DNA of 64,000 nucleotides from Axinella damicornis (Eukaryota; Porifera; Demospongiae; Axinellida; Axinellidae), in assembly GCA_963931865.1 (NCBI GenBank), contig OZ007505.1:15087034-15151033 (forward strand), read 5' to 3'. Positions 1-10,620 of this stretch are shown piece after piece (position 1 is the first letter of the stretch; each line of letters begins with the position of its first letter). The notes under the pieces were generated by a model, which worked only from the letters and a program-made list of their open reading frames with translations, made no database searches and was not told the origin of the DNA. A program made the translations under genes and the position numbers.

Positions 1-2540
1 CAGGCATAGCAGAGGTAGAACAGGTAGAGCCAGGTAGAGCCAGGTAGAGCCAGGCAGAGCCAGGTAGAGCAGAGGTAGAGCCAGGTAGTAGCAGGTAGAG
101 CAGAGGTAGAGCCAGGTAGAGCAGAGGTAGAGCCAGGTAGAGCAGAGGTAGAGCCAGGTAGAGCCAGGTAGAGTAGAAGTAGAGCCAGGTAGAGCAGAGG
201 TAGAGCCAGGAAAAGCAGAGGTAGAGCCAGGTAGAGCCAGGTAGAGCAGAGGTAGAGCAGAGGTAGAGCCAGGTAGAGCAGAGGTAGAGCCAGGTAGAGC
301 CAGGTAGAGTAGAAGTAGAGCCAGGTAGAGACCGGTAGAGCAGAGGTAGAGTCAGGTAGAGCCAGGTAGAGTAGAAGTCGAGCCAGGTAGAGCAGAGGTA
401 GAGCCAGGTAGAGCCAGGTAGAGGCAGGTAGAGCAGAGGTAGAGGCAGGTAGAGCAGAGGTAGAGCCATGTAGAGCAGAGGTAGAGCCAGGTAAAGCAGA
501 GGTAGAGCCAGGAAGAGCAGAGGTAGAGCCAGGTAGAGCCAGGTAGAGCAGAGGTAGAGCCAGGTAGAGCCAGGTTGAGCAGAGGTAGAGCCAGGTAGAG
601 CCAGGTAGAGCAGAGGTAGAGCCAGGTAGAGCCAGGTAGAGCAAAGGGAGAGCCCAGTAGAGTCAGGTAGAGCCAGGTAGAGAAGAGGTAGAGCCAGGTA
701 GAGCCAGGTAGAGCAGAGGTAGAGCCAGGTAGAGCAGAGGTAGAGCCAGGTAGAGAAGAGGTAGAGCCAGGTAGAGCAGAGGTAGAGCCCGGTAAAGCAG
801 AGGTAGAGCCAGGTAGAGCAGAGGTAGAGCAGCGGTAGAGCACCAGGTAGAGCAAGGCATAGCAGAGGTAGAACAGGTAGAGCCAGGTAGAGCCAGGTAG
901 AGCCAGGTAGAGCAGAGGTAGAGCCAGGTAGAGCCAGGTAGAGCAGAGTTAGAGCCCGGTAGAGCCAGGTAGAGCCAGGTAGAGCAGAGGTAGAGTCAGG
1001 TAGAGCCAGGTAGAGCAGAGGTAGAGCCAGGTAGAGCCAGGTAGAGCGGAGGTAGAGCAGAGGTAGAGCCAGGCAGAGCAGAGGTAGAGCCAGGTAGAGC
1101 CAGGTAGAGCAGAAGTAGAGCCCGGTAGAGCCAGGTAGAGCCATGTAGAGCAGAGGTAGAGCCCGGTAGAGCAGAGGTAGAGCCAGGTAGAGCAGAGGTA
1201 GAGCAGAGGTAGAGCCAGGTAGAGCAGAGGTAGAGGCAGGTAGAGCCAGGTAGAGCAGAGGTAGAGCCAGGTAGAGCCAGGTAGAGCAGAGTTAGAGCCC
1301 GGTAGAGCCAGGTAGAGCCAGGTAGAGCAGAGGTAGAGTCAGGTAGAGCCAGGTAGAGCAGAGGTAGAGCCAGGTAGAGCAGAGGTAGAGCCAGGTTGAG
1401 CCAGGTAGAGCAGAGGTAGAGTCAGAGGTAGAGTCGGGGGTAGAGCCAGGTAGAGCAGAGGTAGAGCAGAGGTAGAGTCAGAGGTAGAGTCAGGGGTAGA
1501 GCCAGGTAGAGCAGAGGTAGAGCCAGGTAGAGCCAGGTAGAGCCAGGTAGAGCCAGGTAGAGCAGAGGTAGAGCAAGGTAGAGCAAGGTAGAGCAGAGGT
1601 AGAGCCAGGTAGAGCCAGGTAGAGCAGAGGTAGAGCCAGGTAGAGTAGAAGTAGAGCAGAGGTAAAGCCAGGTAGAGCAGAGGTAAAGCCAGGTAGAGCA
1701 GAGGTAGAGCCAGGTAGAGCCAGGTAGAGCAGAGGTAGAGCACGGTAGAGCCAGGTAGAGCAGAGGTAGAGCCCGGTAGAGCCAGGTAGAGCAGAGGTAG
1801 AGCCAGGTACAGTAGAAGTAGAGCCAGGTATAGCAGAGGTAGAGCCAGGTAGAGCAGAAGTAGAGCCAGGTAGAGCCAGGTTGAGCAGAGTTAGAGCCAG
1901 GTAGAGCCAGGTAGAGCGGAGGTAGAGCCAGGTATAGCCAGGTAGAGCAGAGGTAGAGCCAGGTAGAGCCAGGTAGAGCAGAGGTAGAGCCAGGTAGAGC
2001 CAGGTAGAGCCCGGTAGAGCAGAGGTAGAGCCAGGTAGAGCCAGGTAGAGCAGAGGTAGAGCCCGGTAGAGCAGTGGTAGAGCCAGGTAGAGCCATGTAG
2101 AGCAGAGGTAGAGCCAGGTAGAGCCAGGTAGAGCAGAGGTAGAGCCAGGTAGAGCCAGGTAGAGCAGAGGTAGAGCCCGGTAGAGCCAGGTAGAGCCAGG
2201 TAGAGCCAGGTAGAGCAGAGGTAGAGCCAGGTAGAGCCAGGTAGGGCAGAGGTAGAGACAGGTAGAGCAGAGGTAGAGCCAGGTAGAGAAGAGGTAGAGC
2301 CGGGTAGAGCCAGGTAGAGCAGAGGTAGAGTCAGAGGCAGAGTCAGGGGTAGAGACAGGTAGAGCAGAGGTAGAGCAGAGGTAGAGTCAGAGGTAGAGTC
2401 AGGGGTAGAGCTAGGTAGAGCAGAGTTAGAGCCAGGTAGAGCCAGGTAGAGCCCGGTAGAGCAGAGGTAGAGCCAGGTAGAGCAGAGGTAGAGCCCGGTA
2501 GAGCAGTGGTAGAGCCAGGTAGAGCAGAGGTAGAGCTTAG
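1..2540. repeat. Two-unit minisatellite array A (left end outside window)
   Basis: The whole stretch is a tandem array of two interspersed units, AGAGCCAGGT (10 bp) and AGAGCAGAGGT (11 bp), with point variants such as AGAGCCCGGT, AGAGTAGAAGT and AGAGTCAGGGGT. It starts before the window and ends where ..AGAGGTAG runs into TTAGTGAATTAGG. Its last several hundred bases match the end of array B, so it belongs to the 25.8-kb duplicated unit. On the minus strand the units contain no TAA, TAG or TGA in any frame or order, so the open frames here (LPGST/LYLCST repeats) are a by-product of composition and not evidence of protein. Confidence 0.97.
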
Positions 2541-3090
2541 TGAATTAGGTGTAGCAATATAACATGTACCCATCGTCACATAATTATGCCAATAAGAGTG
2601 ATTGAGATATATTATGTCCTTAGAGTGCAATTCACTCTTTTTAGTCTCATTCCCATGCAGATCGACATACCCCTCACAGATTAGAAGCAATCTGCACTGG
2701 GTTGGAATTGGTCTGGGACTAAGACTACACCCTGAATTCTATAATAAGGGGTCTCTGTTCACAAAAATCAACTGCACAGTACAGTATTACCTACTATTTC
2801 TTTGTACAAAAGGAACTGGTCGAAATAAAAACATCCAATTCATTTTAGCAGTACTAAATCTGTCTCTTCACAAACAGTTGGGGTTATGAGGGTGTTTGCT
2901 CGATCACCAGACGGGGGGGGGGGGGGGGGGGGGGGGGTATCCTCTGACAACACTCTGCAGAATGGAATAGGAGTACAATAGAGCCTGTACAAGACAGCTT
3001 TCATCACCAGGTTATAACAAGTCAACATCAGGGTGTCAAGAAGTCAGCAATGGGCTGGAGAGGGAGAAGACTTAACGGCATTGGACGTCC
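2541..3090. repeat. Dispersed block 'L' following the array
   Basis: This roughly 500-bp block contains TTAGAGTGCAATTCACT, GTACAAAAGGAACTGGTCG and ACAAACAGTTGGGGTTATGA. It recurs at about 10620-11170, 28377-28910, 36160-36508, 36514-36980, 46060-46260 and 51290-51600. On the - strand a short stretch ending VCEETDLVLLK* is open, preceded by CTATTCCATTCTGCAG, which resembles a splice acceptor. It could be a remnant terminal exon of an unknown gene, but I do not recognise the peptide. The G run at 2913-2937 interrupts it. Confidence 0.75.
2913..2937 (+). repeat. Expanded G homopolymer (25 G)
   Basis: There are 25 consecutive G here. The same site has 13 G at 28753-28765 and only 4 G in the sister blocks near 11010 and 36840, so the run has expanded within this family. 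Long G runs are also prone to assembly error. Confidence 0.9.
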
Positions 3091-4179
3091 ACCTCAAAGT
3101 ACTCCCCCAAAATCCATTAATAATTGGCACGACTGCTTCCAGATCCACACTTGATGGTCTAATTTAGCATGACAGGCCATGGACCAAAACTAGTACATGT
3201 AGTTAGCGTCTGTATGCATGTTTTGTATACACATGCATGTAGTACACATGACGTCACATGCCATTGTATACGAGAGCCTACATGCATACAGTTTGTTCCA
3301 TGCATGCACAATATTGAAAAACGCTCCAAGCAGGTTAGCTAAGGTGTTTACAGATGTCATAATCAGTGCAAACAATAAACATAATCACACGTGAGATTAG
3401 TGTGGGGTAAGGATGTGTCACTGGGAATTTTTCTGTACTTGGTGCAAGTCAGCTACATCCTTTCCTGCCTACACCGTTTCTTTGTACTTGCAGTGTCATC
3501 GTTCGTACTCCATTATAATCAACAAACATGGGGTTGGTCTCGCAGGCCAGCCCGCTTCCGCTCTAGTGTGGAAGTGGGCTGACCTGTGAGATTAGTGTGG
3601 GGTATGTGTCCTCCGTACACTTCCAGTTGTAGTTCCAATAACGAGGTATATACCTATGCAGAAATATGTCAGCAAGAACAAACTGTCCACCAGTTCAATG
3701 TTAACTAGGTCAACCTATAGCCAAATTCCCTGACCTCCACCCCCCACACAGTTTGCTACATAGAGGGAAAGTCTTTTACGAATACGTCCTGGTACATGTG
3801 ATAATCGTTAGCCTATAGCTTGGGAAATGTGAATGACTGTTATGCCAGCATTTATGTGCCACGCCTTGTGCTATAAAATCCACGAAGGCCTACTTGAGTA
3901 CGGGGAACTTACAGTATATAACCTGCCCAGGACTTCAATAGGAGGATTACCCTCATTCAAGTGGAAGAAGGGAAAAGTGATCTCTGGTAATCTTTCGTAA
4001 TTACTTGCAGAGGATCAATCAAGAATACCATAATTATATCAAACAGCTCTGAAGCTGGATTACCATGATTTTTAAACACTGGCTTGTAACTGCCTTGGAG
4101 TAAAGGAATACACGGCTGGGTACTCGACAATACGTGTGTCAATTCAAAACTTGCAGTACAAGCCTCTAGACTAGCTGTG
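3091..4179. other. Unique intergenic or intronic DNA, nothing recognised
   Basis: No convincing coding sequence or RNA gene is visible. The stretch is duplicated almost base for base at 28919-30003, and its first half is also related to 37000-37650. If the dehydratase remnant at 4406-4605 once continued towards lower coordinates, its 3' exons would have lain here, but I could not find their motifs. Confidence 0.6.
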
Positions 4180-4243
4180 CAGGAAGTTGTGGGTGGAGTG
4201 ACCAGAACAAGTCAAGCAGATATCCTCCGCCCACAACTTCCTG
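4180..4243. repeat. Imperfect hairpin, GGAAGTTGTGGGTGGAG arms
   Basis: CAGGAAGTTGTGGGTGGAG at 4180-4198 is complementary to CTCCGCCCACAACTTCCTG at 4225-4243, with a loop of about 26 bp. Short CTAGACT/AGTCTAG arms lie further out. The copy at 30004-30067 is identical. It is likely a miniature element or a fossil of one, and no target duplication is clear. Confidence 0.7.
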
Positions 4244-4405
4244 CGGGGAAGTCTAGCCCGATAGACACACACACTGCAAGCAACACAATGACTGAAGGTG
4301 GGGTGGGTGTGGCCTGGGACTACACTGCACAGTGGACATACTTAAATACAGCTGTTTGTAAAAGGGCATGCTCCCTAACTATATTTGATGAACAGAAAAT
4401 TTTAC

Positions 4406-4605
4406 ATGGCACAGCCATCCCGAGAGCTTCCACAGCAGAGGACATGGTGTTTGCAGTGAACACTCCTCCCGTACACACATGCACAACAGCTGACAGAACA
4501 AAGTCTTGTTGCATGCTTTACGGTGATTCAGAGATTAAAAACTTACCACATGAGCCGGAGCCTGGCAGCACACAGCATTCAACATGTAGCAACTCCTCAG
4601 TGTCA
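4406..4605 (-). pseudogene. Dihydroxy-acid dehydratase (IlvD/Edd) exon remnants, copy 1
   Basis: Two minus-strand exons encode the signature around the third iron-sulfur cysteine of the IlvD/Edd family. The exon at 4547-4605 reads TEELLHVECCVLPGSGSCG and stops at a GTAAGT donor (4541-4546). The exon at about 4406-4469 reads GVFTANTMSSAVEALGMAVP and stops at a GTAAAA donor. Family members have a motif of the form CPGxGxCGGMYTANTM followed by IEALGMSLP, so the match is specific. Joined across the intron, the cysteine-to-FTAN spacing is one residue short, and I find no other exons nearby, so this is a decayed fragment. An exon-like stretch reading ERGRAGMHRG near 4766-4795, between an acceptor and a GTATGAG donor, may be a further upstream piece. 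The gene faces away from the zinc-finger gene at 7131. Confidence 0.75.
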
Positions 4606-4619
4606 ATACAACCATGCAG

Positions 4620-6250
4620 CTCCAAATGAAACAATGGCCTGTGAGACAATGAGAGATCATGTGAACATCAATTCAGTATGCGAGGTCATGTGAGTCTCAT
4701 GTGATATACTACAGTTGCATATACATGGTCACATGGAGGTCACACGATCCTCATACCTCTGTGCATCCCGGCTCTTCCCCTTTCGACTGCAACGAGGAAT
4801 GACGATACCAATATCAATCTGGGGGTGTAAAACAATTTGAAACCATAATGACAAAATGAATCCCAGTATCCTCTGTTTGGTTTGGAACGAGCAGTAATAC
4901 TAGCTTGCACTACCAGTGAGTTGCAACACTGGATTATCCAGGGACAACCCAACCTCCTGGGACGGTATCCCAGACCATCAGAGTTACACTGGCCATGGGA
5001 CTACTGGGCCAGAAGTGTTTGGTACTTTACATGCCAGGATGGACGTGTGTGTTAATATCTGCTGTAGCAGTGTTGCTCAAGATGCAAACAAAGAGCTCTT
5101 AAGGTGGGGCAATTCTAGCCACATGTACCGCCTATTTCCCAGGGTTGTCACCTACGTGTCACTCGTTGATGAGTTAGCGAGCGGGTTCTCTTTTTCTTGG
5201 AGGTCTGGATAGGCCCAGGATCAGGTTCAACATGATTTATATACATTCTCAGTGGATAACACCAATGCTGACTAGATTCATAGTAGACTAGCTAGCATGA
5301 CCACGGTGGCTGGCTATCTCTCCTCCCCATTCTCTCAGGCCTCACTTATCCTCGACCAGAAGTACAGAATGGAGTCACAGCAACAACCTTGGCCTCGTTC
5401 CCAGATGCCAAGCGTTTTCAAACTTATTCCCAAGTGGCATGGGGTCTGGGCACTGTACAGAACAGCGTTTGGAGTCAACTACAAACGAGAGAGCGCCAAT
5501 GGCAGAGGGCCTACCTGAGGAGGTCAAGGGCATCAGTGACCAAAGAAAAAAGTCAGTGACCTGTCCACAGCTTACGTGTGTACCTGGTGTTGCCCGCCAA
5601 AATGTGAATCGCCGATTCCAAGTAATCAAATTAGATGGTTAGGGATACCGGCGCGCACGATGCCGGACGGCTTCTGTAAGTATATAAAGCGAGTCCAGTT
5701 GTGGCGAAGTCAGGTTCGGTTACACACAGCAACATATCCTAGGGTCCACACCATCCGCATGTGGGCACGTTTACACAAATGCATGCTGTTTGATCTTGAG
5801 GTACTCAGCCATGAGCCATGCTACACACAGCGCACAGTACGTGGCCTAAAATATGACAAGGATTGCATGGACATGTAGGTTACTGAGACCCTGGAAGCTA
5901 CGGACGCTTGTTTATTTAGGACCAGGGAGGGTTAGGCAGGCCGCTCGCCTTGTGCCAGGCTATAGGGAGGAGAGACAGATCTTCTCCCACACAGCATACT
6001 GGTGAGGTTTCCAGTTCTATTAAAGTTATGATTCCATCAAATCTACCCAAGGGCATATTTCCTCATTCTCAGAGAACCCTGGGAATTAGGCTAAGGACTT
6101 AGACCACATCAGCTCGTCAATCTAATAGCATTATGTATATCACGTCAGTCACAGCAGTAGCCGTACTTGTGGTAAGTGCATCCAGTCTCTGACAGGTCGT
6201 CCTCAGCTCTGGAGAGTTGACATGGCCAGGAATCATGGAGCTCCACCAGC
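4620..6250. other. Non-coding DNA with one recurring coding-like stretch
   Basis: No gene is recognised. A - strand stretch near 5440-5560 reads SSGRPSAIGALSFVVDSKRC and recurs as SSGRPSAVGTPSFVVDSECC near 52490-52580. It may be a worn exon of an unidentified gene. The rest is matched by 30444-32082 and, in part, by 39740-40600. Confidence 0.4.
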
Positions 6251-6289
6251 TTCTATGGGTCATTCTTGTGGGCCTAAGCAGGATGAAGG

Positions 6290-6545
6290 GTGAATAGGTT
6301 GAAGAGTAAAGAGGTTAAGGGGTGGAGGGATGAGAGGACGGAGGGATAAGAGAGAGGAGGGATGAAGCCACTGCGTTGAGAGGATGAAAGGTGGAGAGAT
6401 GAGGCGGTGTACAGTAGGGGTGAGGGGCTGAGGGATAAGGTGAGGTGGATGAGGGGTGGGGTGTGGGGAGGTGAGGGATGTGGGTGATTGTGAGATCAGG
6501 TGCATGTGATGGGGTGACGGAAGGAGAGATGAGGGGTGGAAGGGG
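6290..6545. repeat. Purine-rich degenerate GATGAGGGGTG repeat
   Basis: This is a low-complexity stretch of GGATGAAGGGTGA / GAGGTGGATGAGGGG-like words. Copies lie at 32122-32377 and, shortened, at 52687-52928. Minus-strand open frames rich in S, P and H here are compositional. Confidence 0.75.
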
Positions 6546-6603
6546 AAGTGAGCATAAACATGGCTGATACGTATGATCGGCTCTGCTGAGCATCTGCAGT
6601 CCC

Positions 6604-6925
6604 CTAACAGCCTTCCCTCACGGCAGCATCCCACTGTCTAGTCCAACCAATCCGACCTGCCACCTCAGCAATCACTGGAGCCTTCTCCCAGCATCTGTCC
6701 ACAAGCTTCAGTGTGTCTTGCTGATAGATCACCTCCTTCATCTCCCTCAGGGCCACCACCAAAAGCCTGCTAGCTCCTCATCCAGACTGAGCAGTGACGG
6801 CAGGAGTGTTGAAGTGATGTTTCGGCTACTTCAGCATCCTTTCCGCCAACTCCCCCTGGAAAGCCTCCTCTGTCATACCCAGTTCTCCCTCCCAAACAGC
6901 AAAATCTGCATCACACAACTCTTAG
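6604..6925 (-). pseudogene. Unidentified coding-like remnant upstream of zinc-finger exon 1
   Basis: Two minus-strand stretches have strong coding character. At 6826-6925 the frame reads DADFAVWEGELGMTEEAFQG and ends ..AERMLK before a TAG. At 6604-6768 a 55-codon frame includes EVIYQQDTLKLVDRCWEKA and IGWTRQWDAAVREGC before a TAG. The same pieces recur at 32436-32757 and, more damaged, at 40740-40920, 46660-46850 and 53020-53215. I do not recognise the protein. It could be the 5' part of a neighbouring gene or the body of an old retroelement. Confidence 0.4.
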
Positions 6926-6942
6926 CCATGTTCTGGATCACC

Positions 6943-6992
6943 TCTCCGTTCCCAGAGTATTTTCCGCATGCAATAACGCTCTGGGAACGAGA
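6943..6992. repeat. Conserved hairpin upstream of zinc-finger exon 1 (copy 1)
   Basis: CGTTCCCAGAG and CTCTGGGAACGAG arms surround the loop core TTTTCCGCATGCAATAACG. Versions sit about 130-410 bp upstream of the first coding exon in all five zinc-finger loci (32775-32824, 40966-41018, 46883-46920, 61143-61191). The arms match the TAGTCTCGTTCCCAG element family, so this is probably an old insertion. A promoter role is only a possibility. Confidence 0.75.
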
Positions 6993-7901
6993 CACACAGA
7001 CAGGCAAGGGCGCGGCGCAGCGCGCCAACAGCAAGAAGCACATGTAGCAGGCCGGCCAAGGGCAAGGAGCGTGGGCGAAGAGCTCTTTCACGAACCTACA
7101 GATACAGAAGAGAGTGTAGGTTACGTCCAAATGGCTGGCAACAGACGGCGGTCAAGTCCTTTAAGCAGTGACACAGCAGAACCCACACCAAAGTAAGTAC
7201 CATATATTATCTGTGGGACCTTAGTAATAGCTGTGCCCTGGTCTTTGGACTGTTGGGAGAGGCAATGTCAAGACTATTGCATGGCCAGTGGAACTCTGCA
7301 CAACACTGTCTAGCCTACCCTGAAGCAGTCTGTGAATAACCTTTGGGTGGGGAAGTGTAAGCTGTAGACACGTCGATGATGTAGTTGATTGATCTGCTTC
7401 ATAGCCAAGCAAGCGTCTCAACAGGAGCACCTAGTAACGTAGATAGTGGAAGGAAGGGAAGGAGCATGAAACGACCACACAAAAGATTCAAAATTGAACC
7501 CACGGTAGTCCCATTACTATTTTTAAGTTAAATCGGACGAGTACGGAGACTTCACGAATGACTTACTAGTAGTGACAGACTTCGAGATGGTGACGATGCT
7601 GTTGATTGAGCCGCTTCGTATAGCCAATTGGCGGTGGGATTAATCACCCCTTCTGCTTTTCTGGAGTTGATGATACATTCTGCGACACTTGCGGATGCTT
7701 ATCTTCTCTCTCCCTGTGATCTTTGGCATGTCGACATCGCTGAAGTCAATAAATGGCATCACAGAAAAACAACAATACACGTGCATGCCGAAAATAGCAA
7801 CGGGACTACCGTGGGAAGGGTTTTCCTTTTGCGTGGTCGTTTCTCGCTCCTTCCCTTCCTTCCGCTCTCTATGTCATTATGCGCTCCTGGTCTGAAGTAG
7901 T

Positions 7902-7931
<30 letters not shown>
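7902..7931 (+). repeat. G homopolymer (30 G) in zinc-finger intron
   Basis: There are 30 consecutive G here. The duplicate at about 33744 has GGGGGGG followed by an A run, and the more distant loci have GGTGGAAAAA (42526) and GGTGGGAAAA (47894). The run has therefore grown recently in this copy or is an assembly artefact. Confidence 0.88.
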
Positions 7932-7932
<1 letters not shown>

Positions 7933-8562
7933 ACGTCCCCTTTCGGTTCGAGTTGATGACTGGTCGGAGCATATCCAGCAGCCACTTACAGACCCTCTCT
8001 TCCAAAAATCTTTGGTGAGTTGCTGTTGTCGGCTGGCCTACGATGCCTCAGAGCAATATTATCCAAGGAACCTGCATGAGATTTCTGAGAAAATGCTCTA
8101 ACCGTTTGGCTGCAAGTCATAGCTTAGCCAGCAATGCAGCAACAATTCTAATCCAACATGGTAGACCATGATCTTACAGGATTTGTCAGCACCAGCATAA
8201 ATTTATAGTTGTATTAATGCAGGAGTTTCACATACACTGCCCCTTCATTCACCTATGTGAGCAATCTTGCGTGCACCTGGCAGCTCTTTGTACAGAACTG
8301 CTGATCCTCGACTGCATCCACTTTAGCCACATGCTTCTGCCTGATTGCATCCATTTTAGCTGCTGCTCCCCGATTGCGCCATGCATCCGTTTCAGCTGCC
8401 CAGCCGTGTTCGGGAAAGTTCCAACCACTGCCCAATGTTTTTGAGCATTCTTTGCTGAGTTGGAGGTTCAGTATATTTAGTAGGTACGGTACAAAGGTCA
8501 CGTGTCACTAGTCCAACCCCCAGAACATCCCACATCCGTTACACTTACACAAACACACATGC

Positions 8563-9062
8563 CAGGGCCGGCGCCATCTATTTTGGAGTGGTACGGCCAC
8601 TGCCGAAGGCAGTGCATAGAGGTGCGTAGCGCCGATCAGTCCACGGGAAGGGCAGAAAAATTTTTTCACCTTCATTTTTCAGTTACCAGGATGAGCTCTC
8701 CGTAGCGCCTTCGTGCTTTGCACTGCACGGCCACTACTTTCTGTGACTGTCTCACTCTCGACGTGGAAAGGAAACTGTAAGTTGGCTGCCGTCATTCTCG
8801 CGCGGCGCGTTAGTCCTGTCTCCATTCCGTGTGTGTTGGTTTCGTCCCTAGACCATGAAAATTGATGCGATTCGAAACCAAGACACGTAACATGGAGCAG
8901 TCTGTCCTTGTATGGTCGCGGCTTTGGACGGCGGAAGCCTCAAGGAGGAAACTTTGGATGTAGCTACGCGCTCGTAAGTCAGAATCCCAGCAACGCCATT
9001 TTTCCTCTTCAAAAACTGGTATGGCCATGGCCGTACCGGTAGCGCCGGCCCTGCCGGCCCTG
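8563..9062. mobile_element. 500-bp CAGGG...CCCTG inverted-repeat element with 5-bp target duplication
   Basis: The segment starts CAGGGCCGGCGCCA and ends AGCGCCGGCCCTGCCGGCCCTG in inverted orientation, flanked by CATGC at 8558-8562 and 9063-9067. The duplicate locus at about 34380 has the uninterrupted sequence CACACATGCTTACAA, so the empty site is observed directly. The right end carries a doubled CCGGCCCTG. No transposase is encoded. The CAGGG termini resemble non-autonomous hAT elements; the 5-bp duplication is shorter than the usual 8 bp for hAT, so the superfamily stays open. Confidence 0.92.
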
Positions 9063-10371
9063 CATGCTTACAATCTGTAGGTGATGATTGAACCAAGTAA
9101 TTGACAGTGGACACCACAGCTGCAGGTGTCCCTTATTGATGTGTGCATGTCAATCCAGTCACCTGCAGTTCTATACTGTGTAGGCTGCAGCACCAAGAGG
9201 ATGTCTCAAAGAAGATATCACTGAAAGGAAAGAAGCGAAAGCTTGATTCACCACAGAAACAAAATTCTTCACACCGCAAGAAGCCAGCTATAAGCCCAAA
9301 GCAATCAGAAGCCCATGAAACTGGACAACCCTTGGGAATGTCTGACAAAGTTACAGATCTTGCCGGTTATGAGCCACGTCTGAGAAATAAGAAGAAACAA
9401 GGAGTCAAGTGTGACTACTGTGGGAAGTATTTTGCTTGTGTACAGATAATGAAGAGGCATCAAAGAGCACATAATAGATCTAGGGCAGAGGTTTTGAAGT
9501 GTACGTATTGCGCAAAGTCATTCGGAAATCCTACCGTTCTTAGACGCCATCTGACAATGCACACAGGAGAGAAGCCATTCCAGTGTGAGTTCTGCCATAA
9601 GCACTTTGCACGAAAAGGCACTCTTACACTTCATCTAAGGATACACACAGGAGAGAAGCCATTCCAGTGTGAGTTCTGCCATAAGCACTTTGCACAAAAA
9701 TGCACTCTTACAGACATCTTAGGATACACACAGAAGAGAAGCCATTCCAGTGTGAGTTCTGCTGAAAGAGGTTCAGCCGATATTCATATCTGCAATCACA
9801 CCACAGAGTCCACACAGGAGAGAAGCCATTCCAGTGTGAGTTTTGTCCCAAGAGGTTCACTCAGCCTGGAAATCTCAAAGCACACCAGACGGTCCACACA
9901 GGAGAGAAGCCATTCCAGTGTGAGTTTTGTCCCAAGAGGTTCAATCGCCCTCAAAATCTCAAATCACACCAGACAGTCCACACAGGAAAGAAGCCATTCC
10001 AGTGCAAGCTCTGCCACAAACACTTTGGATTTAAATCCAATTTAAATTCCCATTTGAAGACGAAGTCTCATGCAAAATCTGTTGCGAAAAGACCAGAAAG
10101 TGGTGACTCGTGTAAACCAGAAGATATTAACTGTAGATACTGTTTGAAGTGGTTTCCTACTGACGTAGCTCTGCAAAGTCATATGGAATCATCTCACACC
10201 AGCCTCAAAAAAAACATGTGCGAGTGGTGTGGAAGGACATTCAGAAAAGACTATCTTCTGATGCATTACAGGATCCACCAACAGATTCCCCACGAGTGTG
10301 AAGTGTGTGGAAAGATTTTCAATACATCCAAGTACCTCAATAAGCACATCAGAAGGTGTCACAAGCATTGA

Positions 10372-10620
10372 GCATCACTAAGAACCTTGCACCCAGCGAT
10401 ATACTTCATGAAGCACTTCAGAAACAATCCACGGCACAATGAACATACTTATTAGTTTTGTACCTCAGGATTTATGGAATTTGCATAATTAGTTACATGA
10501 TTGTGTTGATTTCACACTTCACTGATACCTCGTGCAGATCTTTAAAATAGCCTCGGATCATTCCCAGGCTTCCATGCCCATGCAGCTTTTGCTGGGCATG
10601 ATATATATATATATCTCACC
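10372..10620. other. 3' flank of zinc-finger copy 1
   Basis: This is the sequence after the stop, conserved among all five zinc-finger copies for about 150-200 bp (ACTAAGAACCTTGCACCCAG and onwards), and presumably 3' UTR. It ends in a worn TAGCCTCGGATCATTCCCAGG element (about 10550-10605) and a short AT run. Confidence 0.6.

Larger units (their letters stand above)
2541..10371. repeat. Segmental duplication, copy 1 (partner 28377-35776)
   Basis: This block is nearly identical to 28377-35776, including non-coding DNA, at an offset of about 25,820-25,840. It carries dehydratase exon remnants (- strand), a zinc-finger gene (+ strand) and the ends of the minisatellite. The main differences are a 500-bp transposon at 8563-9062 found only here, longer G runs here, and finger deletions in the partner. 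The closeness of non-coding DNA indicates a recent duplication or ongoing conversion, unless it is an assembly duplication. Confidence 0.93.
7131..10371 (+). pseudogene. C2H2 zinc-finger gene, copy 1 (frameshifted, in-frame stop)
   Basis: Exon 1 is 7131-7192 (62 nt, starting MAGNRRRSSPLSSDTAEPTP) and ends at a GTAAGT donor. Exon 2 starts at 9169 or 9184; both acceptors keep the frame, and 9184 has the better pyrimidine tract. It encodes a basic leader ([21 protein letters not shown]) and then C2H2 fingers of the CEFCHKHF...HTGEKPFQ type. Compared with the intact copy at 41297, one base is lost near 9714 in finger 4. Downstream, in the original frame, the fifth finger's CSK has become C-stop (TGA 9763-9765). 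The frame then stays open to 10371 through seven more fingers, the last three being the CRYC, CEWC and CEVC fingers. If made, the protein would be cut after about four fingers. The intron holds a G run and a 500-bp transposon. Confidence 0.88.

Noticed and set aside
352..855. Long minus-strand open frames in the arrays as repeat-protein genes
   Set aside because: The complement repeat units contain no stop in any frame, so open frames are expected without selection. There is no start context, splice signal or unique domain.
1..2540. CRISPR array
   Set aside because: The units are contiguous, with no unique spacers, and the context is eukaryotic.
4177..4629. 150-residue plus-strand frame (also at 30001) as a gene
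   Set aside because: It runs over the antisense of the dehydratase exons and across a hairpin, and it has no recognisable domain. The minus-strand signal has intron borders and a family motif.
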